64,000 nt of DNA from Novosphingobium aerophilum (GCF_014230305.1 NZ_JACLAU010000007.1:1-64000); one strand, 5' to 3'; positions 33,633 through 42,736 are shown, numbered from the stretch's first letter. The notes: generated by a model from the sequence alone, not told the origin. Made by a program: numbers and translations.

Positions 33633-34193
33633 TCAGGCCGCGCGCATCAGCGGATCGGGGTCCCCGTCGCAGTCGTTCGGGGCATCCAGTCGGATGGCGT
33701 GATGAACCGCCGGCACCGCTACGCCCCGCGCCCGCGAAAAGCACGATTCGATCCGCCCGCTCGGAAGGAAGCCGGCCTTGCGCAGCACCCGACCCGAGGC
33801 CGGATTGTCGTGGAAGTGGGCGGCATGGATCTCGCTGTGGCCCAGGGTCCGGGCCAGGACCAGTGCCGCACGCACGGCTTCGGTGGCAAAGCCGCGGCCC
33901 CAGTGCGCCCGGCCGATCCAGTAGCCCAGCTCGGTCCGCCCGCCCGCACCGGCCATCAGCGCGACCGTGCCGATCGTCTCTCCCCCCTTGCTGCCCGGCA
34001 GGGTGACCAGAAAGTGCGGATGGCGCGCGTCCTGCGCTTGTCCCGCATACCACTGCGCGTCCTCGGGCCGATAGGGCCAGGGCACGGCCGCCAGGTTGCG
34101 GCAGATCTCCGCATCCGACACGGCGCGGAACAGGTCGCTCCAGTCCTCCGGCCAGGCTGGCCGCAGGAACAGGCGTTCGCTGCGAAAGAACAT
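33633..34193 (-). CDS. GNAT family N-acetyltransferase (RimJ/RimL-like)
   Basis: 186-aa acetyl-CoA-dependent acetyltransferase. RSERLFLRPAWPEDWSDLF opens the fold, IGTVALM and LGYWIGRAHWGRGFATEAVRAAL carry the acetyl-CoA pyrophosphate loop (R/Q-x-x-G-x-G/A equivalent WGRGFA), and NPASGRVLRKAGF is the C-terminal consensus of the RimJ/L group. It may acetylate a protein N-terminus or a small amine. ATG at 34193 begins just before the conserved strand. Convergent with the hydrolase gene. Confidence 0.87.
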   Translation of the reverse strand: MFFRSERLFLRPAWPEDWSDLFRAVSDAEICRNLAAVPWPYRPEDAQWYAGQAQDARHPHFLVTLPGSKGGETIGTVALMAGAGGRTELGYWIGRAHWGRGFATEAVRAALVLARTLGHSEIHAAHFHDNPASGRVLRKAGFLPSGRIESCFSRARGVAVPAVHHAIRLDAPNDCDGDPDPLMRAA

Positions 34194-34324
34194 CGGTGCC
34201 TCCTTCACTCCCGCCTCAGCATGCGCAGCTAGGCGGAATCCGTGACATTGCTGTGGCACTTGCGGCAGCCTGCCCGGTGAACCGGTCAGAACGGGCCGCA
34301 AGGCCGACGGGCGAGGAAGACACG

Positions 34325-34355
34325 AAAAAAGGGAGACGGGCCGGGCCCCTCTCCC
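34325..34355 (-). terminator. Intrinsic terminator of rplU-rpmA
   Basis: On the minus strand GGGAGA...TCTCCC with an inner GGG...CCC stem is followed directly by TTTTTT, a standard Rho-independent terminator about 90 nt beyond the rpmA stop. Between them a perfect 9-bp hairpin (GGGCCATCC / GGATGGCCC, 34404-34426) lies close to the stop codon. Confidence 0.75.
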
Positions 34356-34442
34356 TCGACTGGCCGGTTCCCTATGTCGCGCTGGGCGACGGTGGAACCG
34401 GCGGGGCCATCCCGTCAGGATGGCCCTTTACCGACCATCCGA

Positions 34443-34712
34443 TTACTCGGCGGCTTCCGCCATGGCGTCGACCGAGACGTACTTGCGGCCGAGTTTGCCC
34501 TGGTGGAAACGCACGCGACCGGCACCCAGCGCGAACAGGGTGTGATCCTTGCCGATCCCCACGTTGGCGCCCGGGTACACGCGGGTCCCGCGCTGGCGAA
34601 TGATAATGTTGCCGCCGATCACTTCCTGACCGCCGAACTTCTTCACGCCAAGGCGCTTCGACTCCGAATCGCGACCGTTACGCGACGAGCCGCCTGCTTT
34701 CTTGTGTGCCAT
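34443..34712 (-). CDS. rpmA: 50S ribosomal protein L27
   Basis: 89-aa ribosomal protein whose flexible N-terminus reaches the peptidyl transferase centre. The start [29 protein letters not shown] is the universal L27 sequence, followed by the [24 protein letters not shown] core. No N-terminal pre-sequence as in Firmicutes. Second gene of the rplU-rpmA operon, 18 nt after rplU. Confidence 0.98.
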   Translation of the reverse strand: MAHKKAGGSSRNGRDSESKRLGVKKFGGQEVIGGNIIIRQRGTRVYPGANVGIGKDHTLFALGAGRVRFHQGKLGRKYVSVDAMAEAAE

Positions 34713-34730
34713 TGCAATCTACTCCGGAAA

Positions 34731-35042
34731 TCAGGCAGCGCCGACGGCGGTGATGCGCAGCAGGGTCATCTGCTGGCGGTGGCCGTTGCGGCGGCGATAG
34801 TTGTGCCGGCGACGCTTCTTGAAGACGATCACCTTCTCGCTCTTGGCCTGCGCGATGATTTCGGCCGAGACCACGACGCCCTTGGCATCCTTGATCTCGC
34901 CACCTTCACCGGCGAGCAGGACGTCGCCCAGGGTGATCGTGTCACCGGCTTCGCCAGCCAGCTTCTCGACCGCGATCTTGTCTCCGGCGGCAACCCGGTA
35001 CTGCTTGCCGCCCGTGCGCACGACTGCGAACATGGTGTTCAA
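34731..35042 (-). CDS. rplU: 50S ribosomal protein L21
   Basis: 103-aa 23S rRNA-binding ribosomal protein. It begins [25 protein letters not shown] (at residue 4), contains [16 protein letters not shown] and the basic [23 protein letters not shown] rRNA-binding segment. First gene of the operon. A good promoter candidate lies about 120-145 bp upstream. Confidence 0.98.
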   Translation of the reverse strand: MNTMFAVVRTGGKQYRVAAGDKIAVEKLAGEAGDTITLGDVLLAGEGGEIKDAKGVVVSAEIIAQAKSEKVIVFKKRRRHNYRRRNGHRQQMTLLRITAVGAA

Positions 35043-35159
35043 TCCATTCTATCTGCATTGCCCGCCCTGCCCACCGACCCGAGCCGCCCGAAAGATCAGG
35101 CCACCGGAAGAGGACAAAGCGCCGACCGCCCGCGCAGGCGGGTGCCGGAAGAAGCAGCG

Positions 35160-35188
35160 CCGTTAGGGCAAGCGCCCCCGGCTGTCAA
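35160..35188 (-). promoter_or_regulatory. Candidate rplU promoter
   Basis: On the minus strand TTGACA (35188-35183) is followed after 17 nt by TAACGG (35165-35160). The -35 is a perfect sigma-70 consensus and the spacing is ideal; the -10 is weak. It would give a leader of about 110-120 nt for the rplU-rpmA transcript, containing a CCGCCCG/CGGGCGG-like hairpin around 35126-35142. Confidence 0.45.
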
Positions 35189-35237
35189 CCAAGCAGACGC
35201 GCTTTTGCGGCTCTGGCGCGGGCCGTGGGGAGGGTTT

Positions 35238-35861
35238 ATGGCCGACACCATGATCCCGCTCAAGACACTGGCTCGGCGGTATGCGCCCCGGGCCGCGCGC
35301 AACGGTCCGATTCTCGCCGGCCTGGTCCTGGCCAGCCTGGTGCTCGACGGCTGTGCGCAACGCGGAACCTATCCGTCGCTCGCCCGGCGCCCGCAGGAGA
35401 TCGACGGCGGGCGAATCGCCGGGACCCTGCCCGCCCCTGCCGACACCACACCTGCCGACACCACACCTGCCGACACCACACCTGCCGACACGACCCCGGC
35501 CGACACGACCCCGGCCGCCCCGGCCAGTCCGGTCGCCACCACCTCGCTGGCCGAACTGCGCAGCCGGGCGGAAGGCTCGCACCAGCGCTTCGCCGCGCAA
35601 CGCGCCAAGGACGGGCCGGCCATCGCATCGGGGCGCAAGGCCGGCGAAGGCAGCGAAGCCTGGGCGCTCGGCAGCGCGGCCCTGGCCGACCTGATCGCGG
35701 AGCATGATGCGACCGTGGCCGTGCTGGCCGAGATCGACAGCCTCTATGCGGCCGAACGGATTGACGGCGGCGATGGGGGAGCCATCGCCGCCGTCCGCGA
35801 CCAGGTGACCGCATGGGTCGCCGATGAAGATGCGGTCCTGGCCGAGCTGGTCGGGCCCTAG
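35238..35861 (+). CDS. Hypothetical lipoprotein with PADTT tandem repeats
   Basis: 207-aa exported protein of unknown family. A hydrophobic leader (GPILAGLVLASLVLDGC) ends in a lipobox-like LDGC, with an unusual Asp at -2. It is followed by a linker containing five consecutive PADTT units (35436-35510) and a helical C-terminal domain (LADLIAEHDATVAVLAEIDSLYAAE). The start at 35238 follows GGGGAGGG. The linker probably spans the periplasm or cell-wall gap. Divergent from rplU. Confidence 0.7.
   Translation: MADTMIPLKTLARRYAPRAARNGPILAGLVLASLVLDGCAQRGTYPSLARRPQEIDGGRIAGTLPAPADTTPADTTPADTTPADTTPADTTPAAPASPVATTSLAELRSRAEGSHQRFAAQRAKDGPAIASGRKAGEGSEAWALGSAALADLIAEHDATVAVLAEIDSLYAAERIDGGDGGAIAAVRDQVTAWVADEDAVLAELVGP
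35436..35510 (+). repeat. Five 15-bp tandem repeats inside a lipoprotein gene
   Basis: Units are CCTGCCGACACCACA (three exact copies at 35436, 35451, 35466), then CCTGCCGACACGACC and CCGGCCGACACGACC. Each encodes Pro-Ala-Asp-Thr-Thr. The 15-nt unit keeps frame, so copy number can change by slippage without breaking the protein. Confidence 0.85.
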
Positions 35862-35941
35862 GTCGGCAGGGTCGGGCGCTGCAGGAGCCCGGCTATAGGA
35901 ACCCGGCTACACGGCCGGGGCTGACCGCACCTTGACGCAAA

Positions 35942-36958
35942 TCAATCGAGCCAGCCGCCCAGCTCGCGGCGGATCAGTCCTTCGAGCATGGCCATCCCGG
36001 GCTCACCAGTGTTGAGGCAGGACAGCGCGGCATAGTCGGTCCCGCCGGCCTCGGCGAACTGCTCCTGGCCGCGGATCGCGAGTTCTTCCAGCGTCTCGAG
36101 GCAATCGGCGCTGAACCCCGGCGCGGCGATGGCCAGGCGCCGCGTTCCCGCCGCCCCTTCGCGGGCGAGCACGTCGTCCGTGGCGGGTTCGAGCCACTTG
36201 GCCCGGCCAAACCGCGACTGGAACGAAATCTCGATGCGCAGATCGGGCCAGTCCGGGGCCAGTGCCGCCTGCAGCAGGCGGGCCGTCTTCTGGCACTGGC
36301 AGTGGTAGGGATCGCCCAGGAACAGCGTCCGCTCGGGCATGCCGTGGAACGACAGCACCAGCACCTCGGGCCGGAACGCGAGGGCGGCAAGCTGGCGGCC
36401 CAGATCGTCGCGCAGCGCGGCGATGTGCAGGGCATCGTCGTAATAGGGCGGCAGGGTGCGGATCGCCGGCTGCCAGCGCATCCCGCGCAGGGTATCGCCC
36501 AGCGCGTCCATCACGGTGGCCGTGGTCGCGCCCGAGTACTGCGGGTAGAGCGGGGCGACCAGGATGCGATCGCAGCCCGCATCCTTCAGCGCGCGCAGCT
36601 CGTCGCCCAGTGCCGGGCGGCCGTAGCGCATGCCCCAGCGCACCATGACACGCGAGCCCAGCCGCGCCTGCAGCCCCTCGGCCTGGGCCTTGGTGATCGT
36701 GGCCAGCGGCGAGCCGTCAGGCCCCCAGACCTGGGCATAGGCGTGCGCGCTCTTCTTGGGCCGGATGTTGAGCACGATCCCGCGCAGGATCGGCTGCCAC
36801 AGCAGCGCGGGAATCTCGACGACGCGCGGATCGCTGAGGAATTCGGCCAGGTAGCGGCGCACGGCGGGGGTGGTCGGCGCGTCCGGCGTGCCGAGGTTCA
36901 CCAGCAGGACGCCGGTGCCGCCCGTCGGGGCGGCGGGGTGATCGGCGGGACGCAACAT
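35942..36958 (-). CDS. hemH: Ferrochelatase
   Basis: Inserts Fe2+ into protoporphyrin IX, the last step of heme synthesis, at the inner membrane. The 338-aa product shows VLLVNLGTPDAPTTPAVRRYLAEFLSDPRVVEIP at the start, the catalytic His in LVLSFHGMPERTL, and the acidic metal site near CLETLEELAIRGQEQF. Its ATG overlaps the stop of the upstream molybdenum hydroxylase gene (ATGA), so it is the last gene of an mrp-hydroxylase-hemH transcript. Confidence 0.95.
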   Translation of the reverse strand: MLRPADHPAAPTGGTGVLLVNLGTPDAPTTPAVRRYLAEFLSDPRVVEIPALLWQPILRGIVLNIRPKKSAHAYAQVWGPDGSPLATITKAQAEGLQARLGSRVMVRWGMRYGRPALGDELRALKDAGCDRILVAPLYPQYSGATTATVMDALGDTLRGMRWQPAIRTLPPYYDDALHIAALRDDLGRQLAALAFRPEVLVLSFHGMPERTLFLGDPYHCQCQKTARLLQAALAPDWPDLRIEISFQSRFGRAKWLEPATDDVLAREGAAGTRRLAIAAPGFSADCLETLEELAIRGQEQFAEAGGTDYAALSCLNTGEPGMAMLEGLIRRELGGWLD

Positions 36959-39387
36959 CAGACTTCCTCGGCAAAGAGCGGCAGTTTGCGGAACCGGATT
37001 CCGGTCGCGGAATGGAGGGCATTGGCGATCGCCGGAGCCACCGCCGCGACCGCGAGCTCGCCCGGATCGAACGGATCGCCGGGCCCGTCGATGAACTCTA
37101 CGACAATTTCGGGGGTGTTGGCGAGGACCGGCAGCGAAAGTTCCGGCAGGCGGCCCAGAACGGGCAGACCGCGCAGGTAAGCGGTGCTCGCCCCGACGGT
37201 CTGGCCCATGCCAAATATCAGGCCGCCCTCGATCTGCTGGCGGGCGATATCGCGGTTCACGATCCGGCCGAGATCGGCCACGGCGGTCAACCGTTCGACC
37301 CGCACGCCCCCTTCGTCGCGCCGCACCGTGGCGATCACCGCGATACGGCCACCTTCATCCGCGGCGACGGAAGCGCCGAATTCGGCATCGCGCGGGGTCA
37401 TCCGCACACAGGCCAGGCCCTGCCCGCTCCCCGCAGCCCCGGCATCCCAGCCGGTCAGGGCCGCGCAGCGCTGCAGGCAATCGACCAGCCGGACATCGTT
37501 GCCCAGCATCTCGATCCGGTAGGACAGCGGTTCGCGCCCGGCGGCATGGGCCAGCTCGTCAACGAAGCTTTCGGTGAAAAAGGCGTTCACCGCCGCGCCA
37601 TTGCCGCGCAGGCGCCCGGCCGGGACACCTGTCGAAACGGGCACGTGGTCCACCGCGACATGGGCCAGGCGATAGGGCGGCAGCGCCCCTTCCAGCGCCA
37701 GCGGGTCGGCCTGGCCCGCGGTCGCGGCCAGGGCCGCCTCGGCCGAACGCCCGCCGAACAGCCGCTCGCCGAACTCGCGCGCGGCGGGCGGGGTGGCCAC
37801 CCGGGCGTGCCAGGCCAGCACCGCGCCGCCATCGGGCATGGTCCGCGCCCACAGCAGGGCCGCTGCCGGGGCGCGCGGCTTGCTGGCGACCTGTTCCTGC
37901 CAGCGTGACCAGATCAGTTGGACCGGCTTGCCCACCGCGGCCGCGATCAGCGCCGCCTCGACCGCATGATCGTGCTCCAGCCGGGCGTCGAAACCGCCCC
38001 CGGCCAGGACCGGATAGAGGATCACGCGGCGCGGGTTCAGCCCCAGCGCCGCTGCCGCCGCCCGCCGGGCCGCCTCCGGCGCCTGGCTGGCAAGCCACAG
38101 CTCGAGCATGCCGTCACGCAGCCGTGCGGTGCAACTGGCGGTCTCCAGCCCGGCATGGAGCCCGAAGCCCACGTCATAGCGCGCGATCAGGCTGGGACGA
38201 TCCCCCATCGCGCCCTCGGGATCGCCCAGGGTGGCGATCCGGTGCGTGCGCGCCCGCTTGACCGCCTTGTCGAGCGCGGCATCGATCCGGGCGCTCTCGA
38301 CCGGGCGTTGCACGGCGAAGCGCGGGGCGAGGTCGCGCAGAGCCTGCTCCGCGCTCCACCAGGTGGGGCCGACCGCCGCGAGCCAGCGCTCCCCCGGCAC
38401 CAGCCGGACCCCGGGGCGCAGCCGCGCCGGATCATGGCGGCCCAGCTTCGCCTCGCGCCCGTGCGGGGCATGGCGGATTGCGGCGAAGACCATGCCGGGC
38501 AACCGCACGTCAGCCGCGTACAGGGCCCGCCCCTCGGCCTTGGCGGGGAGGTCGAGCCGGGGGTAGGACCCGCGCGCGACGCCGGTCGCCCCGCCGGGCG
38601 ACGGGGGTGGCGACGGAGGTCCAGGCGGGAGGCCAGACGGGTCGGCGGCCGGAGCGGCGGCTCCGCTCTCGGCCGGATGGGGTTCGGCCGGAGGTGGGCC
38701 GAGCGGCAGGGGATCGGGGGGATCGTGGCGCGCCGCATCCTCGGCCAATTCGGCGAAGCGCAGGCGCCGTCCGCCATGGCGCACCGTCCCGCGGATCACC
38801 TCGCAGGTTTGCCAATCCACGTCCCAGCGCTGGGCCGCGGCCTGCTGCAGCAGGGTCCGCACCGCGCAGGCCGCCTCGCGCGCCGGGGTCTCGTAAGCGG
38901 CCAGGGCCGTGCCGTCGGCCGTGGCCGTGAAGCGGTTGCGCTCGGCAAAGCTGCGCGCCAGGCGGCTGCTGCGCGCGGCCGTGCCGCCGCCCGTGTCCAG
39001 TCCCGCGCCGAACGGCATCCACAGCGCCGCCCACTTGGCCGCCAGCGGCACATTGGCATAGGCCCCGCTGACCGGCGCCGGTTCGGCCACCACTTGCGAC
39101 CAGTCCGCCCCCAGCTCCATCGCCACGATCTGGGCCAGCACGGTCGAGATCCCCTGCCCCATCTCCAACTGGGGCACGGCCACGGTCACGGTCCCGTCAA
39201 GCGCGATGCGCAGCCAGGCGTTGTAGACCGTCTCGCCCTCGCGCGCGGGCTGCGGCAGCGGAAAGCGCCGGGGCATCAGCCCCCAGGCGACCAGCAGTCC
39301 GCCGCCCGCCGCCGCGCCGATCAGCAGGCCCCGGCGAGTCACCCGGGGTAGCGTCAGCGGCGGCAAGCTGGGAGCGATCCGCGGCAT
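36958..39387 (-). CDS. Molybdopterin-binding aldehyde/isoquinoline oxidoreductase subunit
   Basis: 809-aa large subunit of the xanthine dehydrogenase family, closest in form to isoquinoline 1-oxidoreductase beta (IorB). A twin-arginine signal is visible near the start (TRRGLLIGAAAGGGLLVAW). Further landmarks are EMGQGISTVLAQIVAMELGADW, GGGFDARLEHDHAVEAALIAAAVGKPVQLIWSR, and the C-terminal GELAVAAVAPAIANAL region with the likely catalytic Glu. A Pro-rich insertion of about 40 residues lies in the first half. The usual 2Fe-2S partner subunit is not adjacent. Translationally coupled to hemH. Confidence 0.85.
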   Translation of the reverse strand: MPRIAPSLPPLTLPRVTRRGLLIGAAAGGGLLVAWGLMPRRFPLPQPAREGETVYNAWLRIALDGTVTVAVPQLEMGQGISTVLAQIVAMELGADWSQVVAEPAPVSGAYANVPLAAKWAALWMPFGAGLDTGGGTAARSSRLARSFAERNRFTATADGTALAAYETPAREAACAVRTLLQQAAAQRWDVDWQTCEVIRGTVRHGGRRLRFAELAEDAARHDPPDPLPLGPPPAEPHPAESGAAAPAADPSGLPPGPPSPPPSPGGATGVARGSYPRLDLPAKAEGRALYAADVRLPGMVFAAIRHAPHGREAKLGRHDPARLRPGVRLVPGERWLAAVGPTWWSAEQALRDLAPRFAVQRPVESARIDAALDKAVKRARTHRIATLGDPEGAMGDRPSLIARYDVGFGLHAGLETASCTARLRDGMLELWLASQAPEAARRAAAAALGLNPRRVILYPVLAGGGFDARLEHDHAVEAALIAAAVGKPVQLIWSRWQEQVASKPRAPAAALLWARTMPDGGAVLAWHARVATPPAAREFGERLFGGRSAEAALAATAGQADPLALEGALPPYRLAHVAVDHVPVSTGVPAGRLRGNGAAVNAFFTESFVDELAHAAGREPLSYRIEMLGNDVRLVDCLQRCAALTGWDAGAAGSGQGLACVRMTPRDAEFGASVAADEGGRIAVIATVRRDEGGVRVERLTAVADLGRIVNRDIARQQIEGGLIFGMGQTVGASTAYLRGLPVLGRLPELSLPVLANTPEIVVEFIDGPGDPFDPGELAVAAVAPAIANALHSATGIRFRKLPLFAEEV

Positions 39388-39388
39388 C

Positions 39389-40414
39389 TCAGCCCGGATT
39401 GGCCGGCGCGGTCGCCGGCGCATGGGCCAGCCAGTCGGCCAGGCGCCGGGCCACCGCGGCGAAAGCGCGGCCCTGCGGAGTGTCCCCGGCGGCGGGCGGC
39501 TTGCCGGCATCGCTGTCGCGCCGGATCGCGAGATCGAGCGGGATGTGGCCCAGGAACGGCACGCCCGCCGCCGCCGCGGCCGCCTCGGCCCCGCCATGGC
39601 CGAAGGGATCGCTCGCCTCGCCGCAGTGGGGGCAGACATAGCCCGACATGTTCTCGACCATGCCGATCACCGGCACGCCGGCCTGGTCGAAGAAGTTCAT
39701 CGCCCGGGTGGCGTCGATCAGCGCCAGGTCCTGCGGGGTCGAAACGATTACCGCGCCGACCGGCTTGTGCTTCTGCACCATGGTCAGTTGGACGTCGCCG
39801 GTGCCCGGCGGCAGGTCGATCAGCAGCAGCTCGATATCGCCCCAGTGGGCCTCGACCAACTGGCCGAGCGCGCCCGAGGCCATCGGCCCGCGCCAGGCGA
39901 TCGCCCGCCCGGGTTCGACCAGGTGCCCCATCGACAGCACCGGCACGCCCCATTCGCTGGGCACCGGGAACATCACCTTGTCGTGCGCTTCGGGCTTTTT
40001 CCCCTCGTTGCCGAGCAGACGCGGCTGCGACGGGCCGTAGATGTCCGCGTCGACCAGGCCGACCTTGTGGCCCAGCCGGGCCAGCGCCACGGCCAGATTG
40101 GCGGAGAGCGTGGACTTGCCGACCCCGCCCTTGCCCGACCCGACCGCCACGATCCGCGGGCGCGGCCGCGGCGCGGTCGGGGCAGGTCCGCCCGCACGAT
40201 CACCCATCAGCGCCACGCGGACCTCGGCCACGCCCTCTACCCCGGCCAGGGCAGCCCGCACTTCGGCTTCCAGCGCGGCGCGGGCGACCTGATCCAGTCC
40301 GCCGGCATCGAGCACGAGCGTCGCCACGCCATCGGCTAGCCGCACGGTCGAAACGCGCGGACGTGTCCCTTCGGGCAGGGCATTCATCAGTGGTGCGGTG
40401 GTTTTGTCGCTCAC
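39389..40414 (-). CDS. mrp: Mrp/NBP35-type Fe-S cluster carrier ATPase
   Basis: P-loop ATPase that holds and delivers 4Fe-4S clusters (ApbC/Mrp/Ind1 family), cytosolic. The 341-aa sequence has an N-terminal MIP18/DUF59-like domain (1-70), the deviant Walker A GSGKGGVGKS (92-101), LLIDLPPGTGDVQLT and the cluster-binding CPHC pair in YVCPHCGEASDPFGHGG. GTG at 40414 is taken as start. Its stop is one nucleotide from the start of the molybdenum hydroxylase gene, whose enzymes need Fe-S partners, which fits the arrangement. Confidence 0.93.
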   Translation of the reverse strand: MSDKTTAPLMNALPEGTRPRVSTVRLADGVATLVLDAGGLDQVARAALEAEVRAALAGVEGVAEVRVALMGDRAGGPAPTAPRPRPRIVAVGSGKGGVGKSTLSANLAVALARLGHKVGLVDADIYGPSQPRLLGNEGKKPEAHDKVMFPVPSEWGVPVLSMGHLVEPGRAIAWRGPMASGALGQLVEAHWGDIELLLIDLPPGTGDVQLTMVQKHKPVGAVIVSTPQDLALIDATRAMNFFDQAGVPVIGMVENMSGYVCPHCGEASDPFGHGGAEAAAAAAGVPFLGHIPLDLAIRRDSDAGKPPAAGDTPQGRAFAAVARRLADWLAHAPATAPANPG

Positions 40415-40552
40415 GCTTCGTTCCCGTTGGCCCCGGCCCGGTTTCCGCCTGGAGGCTGCCGTATCGCCGGCCGCCCTAGCAAGGAACCCCACACAGGAAA
40501 ATGCGCCGGGGGGCCCTGTTTTTGTCAACAACTCATTCCTATAACGGACCCC

Positions 40553-41779
40553 ATGAAAATGATCGGCGATGCAATCGCGCGCGGCTGGCTGGCCATGGCG
40601 GGTAACGGGAACAAGACGGACGACAGCGCCGGTTCAGGCGGCGGGTCCCCGTGGGGCGGCAGCGAACCTCCGGCGGAACCGGGCGGTGATGACGAGCCTC
40701 CCCGGGCCGATCCACCTGCTCCGGGCAAGAACGCCGGGCCGCGCAATCCCTGGCTTCCGGGCGGCGGCGCCCCGGGTGGACGTTCCGGCGGCGGTGGCAG
40801 CGGCGGTGAGCCGCCGCGGCGCGGTCCCAGCCTGGAGGACCTGTTCCGCGGCCGCACCGGCGCCCCTGGCCCCGGAAATGGCGGCGGGCGCGGCTTCGGC
40901 GGCGGCATGCCCCGCCTGCCGCAGCGCCCGGACGGCCGTTCGTGGCTGCCGGCGATCGCCGGTGGCGTCGCGCTGATCTGGATCGCGCTCACCACCACGC
41001 ACATGGTCGGGCCCAAGGAACAGGGCATCGTGGTCACCCTGGGCAAGTATTCGCGCACCATCGGCCCGGGCGTGTCGCTGACCCTCCCCTGGCCGATCGA
41101 GAGCGTGACCGTGGCCGATGTCACCTCGATCAAGCGCGACACCATTCCCGAAGGCGAGGCCGAAAAGCTGATGCTGACCAGCGACCAGAACCTGGTCGAC
41201 ATCTCCTATCTGGTGCGCTGGAACATCAAGGACCTGAAGCTCTACACCTTCCAACTGGCCGATCCCGACACCACGGTGAAGGAAGTGGCCGAGGCCGCCA
41301 TGCGCGCCTCGATCGCCGAGGTCCCGCTGACCGAGGCGATGGGCGGCACCGGCCGCGGCGACATCGAGCAGGCCGTGCGGGTGCGCATGCAGGCCGTGCT
41401 CGACGCCTATCGCTCGGGCGTGCTCATCCAGGGCGTCGAGATCAAGAAGGCCGATCCGCCGGGCAAGGTGATCGACGCCTTCCAGAAGGTCACCGCCGCC
41501 CAGCAGGATGCCCAGCGCGAGATGTCCAACGCCCAGGCCTGGGCCCAGCAGATCACCGCGCGCGCCCAGGGCGACGCGGCGGCGTTCGACAAGGTCTACG
41601 AACAGTACAAGTTGGCCCCCGAGGTGACCCGCCGCCGCATGTATTACGAGACTATAGAGCGCGTCCTGTCCAACAATGACAAGGTGATCGTCGCCGCGCC
41701 GGGGGTGAATTCCTATCTGCCCCTGCCCGAGCTGCGGAAGAAGGCCGAAGCGGCACAGCCCGCGGGAGGGACGCAGTGA
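40553..41779 (+). CDS. hflK: FtsH modulator HflK
   Basis: SPFH/band-7 protein that forms a periplasmic cage with HflC around the FtsH protease. The 408-aa product has a long Gly/Pro-rich cytoplasmic N-terminus, one membrane segment (IAGGVALIWIALTTTHMV, about 140-157), then the band-7 domain EQGIVVTLGKYSRTIGPGVSLTLPWPIESV and a coiled-coil helix rich in Ala/Gln. ATG at 40553 was used; ATG at 40595 would also be plausible. The stop overlaps hflC (TGATG). Divergent from mrp. Confidence 0.93.
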   Translation: MKMIGDAIARGWLAMAGNGNKTDDSAGSGGGSPWGGSEPPAEPGGDDEPPRADPPAPGKNAGPRNPWLPGGGAPGGRSGGGGSGGEPPRRGPSLEDLFRGRTGAPGPGNGGGRGFGGGMPRLPQRPDGRSWLPAIAGGVALIWIALTTTHMVGPKEQGIVVTLGKYSRTIGPGVSLTLPWPIESVTVADVTSIKRDTIPEGEAEKLMLTSDQNLVDISYLVRWNIKDLKLYTFQLADPDTTVKEVAEAAMRASIAEVPLTEAMGGTGRGDIEQAVRVRMQAVLDAYRSGVLIQGVEIKKADPPGKVIDAFQKVTAAQQDAQREMSNAQAWAQQITARAQGDAAAFDKVYEQYKLAPEVTRRRMYYETIERVLSNNDKVIVAAPGVNSYLPLPELRKKAEAAQPAGGTQ

Positions 41780-42639
41780 TGGCGCTGAGCGATTTCTGGC
41801 GCGACAACAAGCCCGCCGCGATCGGCGCCCTGGTGGTGGCGATCGGCGCACTGTCGTGCTTCACCATCGTCCCCGAGACCGAACAGGCCGTGGTCGTGCG
41901 CCTGGGCGATCCCGACCGGGTGATCAACCGCTACCGCCCGAACGCCGATTTCGGCCAGACCGGCGCGGGCGTGGTGTTCCGCGTGCCGTTCATGGAGCGG
42001 CTGGTGCGGATCGACAAGCGCGTGCTCTCGGTCGACATGGAGCGCCAGCAGGTGCTCTCCACCGACCAGCAGCGGATCGAGGTGGACGCCTATGCCCGCT
42101 ACCGGATCATCGATCCGGTGCGCATGGTCCGCTCGGCCGGCAGCACCGTGCGGGTGGGCGAGCAGCTCCAGCCGATCCTCTCCTCGGTCCTCCGCCAGGA
42201 ACTGGGCAAGCGCACCTTCCAGTCGCTGCTCACCGCCGAGCGCGGCCAGGCGATGAAGAACATCCGCGACGGGCTGGACCGGCAGGCGCGCGAGTATGGC
42301 GCCCAGGTGATCGACGTCAGGATCAAGCGCGCCGACCTGCCGGATGGCACCCCGCTCGAATCGGCCTTCGCCCGGATGGCGGCCGCGCGCGAGCAGGAGG
42401 CGACCACGATCGTCGCCCAGGGCCAGCGCAACGCCCAGATCACCCGCGCCACGGCCGAGGCCAACGCCGCCAAGATCTACGCCGACGCCTTCAACAAGGA
42501 CCCGGCGTTCTATGATTTCTACCGGGCGATGCAGAGCTACGACACGACGTTCTCCAACACCAAGAACGCCGGGACCAGCACCATCCTGCTCTCGCCCGAC
42601 AGCAGCTATCTGCGCCAGTTCAAGGGGAGCACGCCGTGA
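41779..42639 (+). CDS. hflC: FtsH modulator HflC
   Basis: 286-aa partner of HflK. A membrane anchor near the N-terminus (AAIGALVVAIGALSCFTIVPETEQAVVVRLGDP) leads into the band-7 domain with VLSTDQQRIEVDAYARYRIIDPVRMV and a coiled-coil segment AREQEATTIVAQGQRNAQITRATAEANAAKIYADAF. Expressed with hflK by stop-start overlap. Followed by the repeat at 42671 and then a degP-type protease, so the block forms a membrane-protein quality-control neighbourhood. Confidence 0.94.
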   Translation: MALSDFWRDNKPAAIGALVVAIGALSCFTIVPETEQAVVVRLGDPDRVINRYRPNADFGQTGAGVVFRVPFMERLVRIDKRVLSVDMERQQVLSTDQQRIEVDAYARYRIIDPVRMVRSAGSTVRVGEQLQPILSSVLRQELGKRTFQSLLTAERGQAMKNIRDGLDRQAREYGAQVIDVRIKRADLPDGTPLESAFARMAAAREQEATTIVAQGQRNAQITRATAEANAAKIYADAFNKDPAFYDFYRAMQSYDTTFSNTKNAGTSTILLSPDSSYLRQFKGSTP

Positions 42640-42670
42640 GGCTTTGCCTCTGAACCCAGACCACCTCCAT

Positions 42671-42736
42671 CCGTTCGTGTCGAGCGCAGTCGAGACACGG
42701 TGCGCGGCGTGTCTCGACTGCGCTCGACACGAACGG
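42671..42736. repeat. 28-bp stem palindrome, family C copy 1
   Basis: CCGTTCGTGTCGAGCGCAGT plus CGAGACAC forms a perfect 28-bp stem with the right arm ending CTCGACACGAACGG; the loop is the 10 nt GGTGCGCGGC. It sits between hflC and degP. Copy 2 at 44559-44622 has GCGAAGT for GCGCAGT and the matching change in its other arm. Confidence 0.85.

Noticed and set aside
34404..34426. GGGCCATCC/GGATGGCCC hairpin as the main rpmA terminator
   Set aside because: On the rpmA strand it is not followed by T residues; the hairpin at 34325-34355 with TTTTTT is the better terminator.
42671..42736. Family-C palindrome as the terminator of hflKC
   Set aside because: A near copy occurs 1.9 kb away in a different context, there is no U-run, and the 28-bp stem is far longer than usual. 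It is better described as a dispersed repeat.
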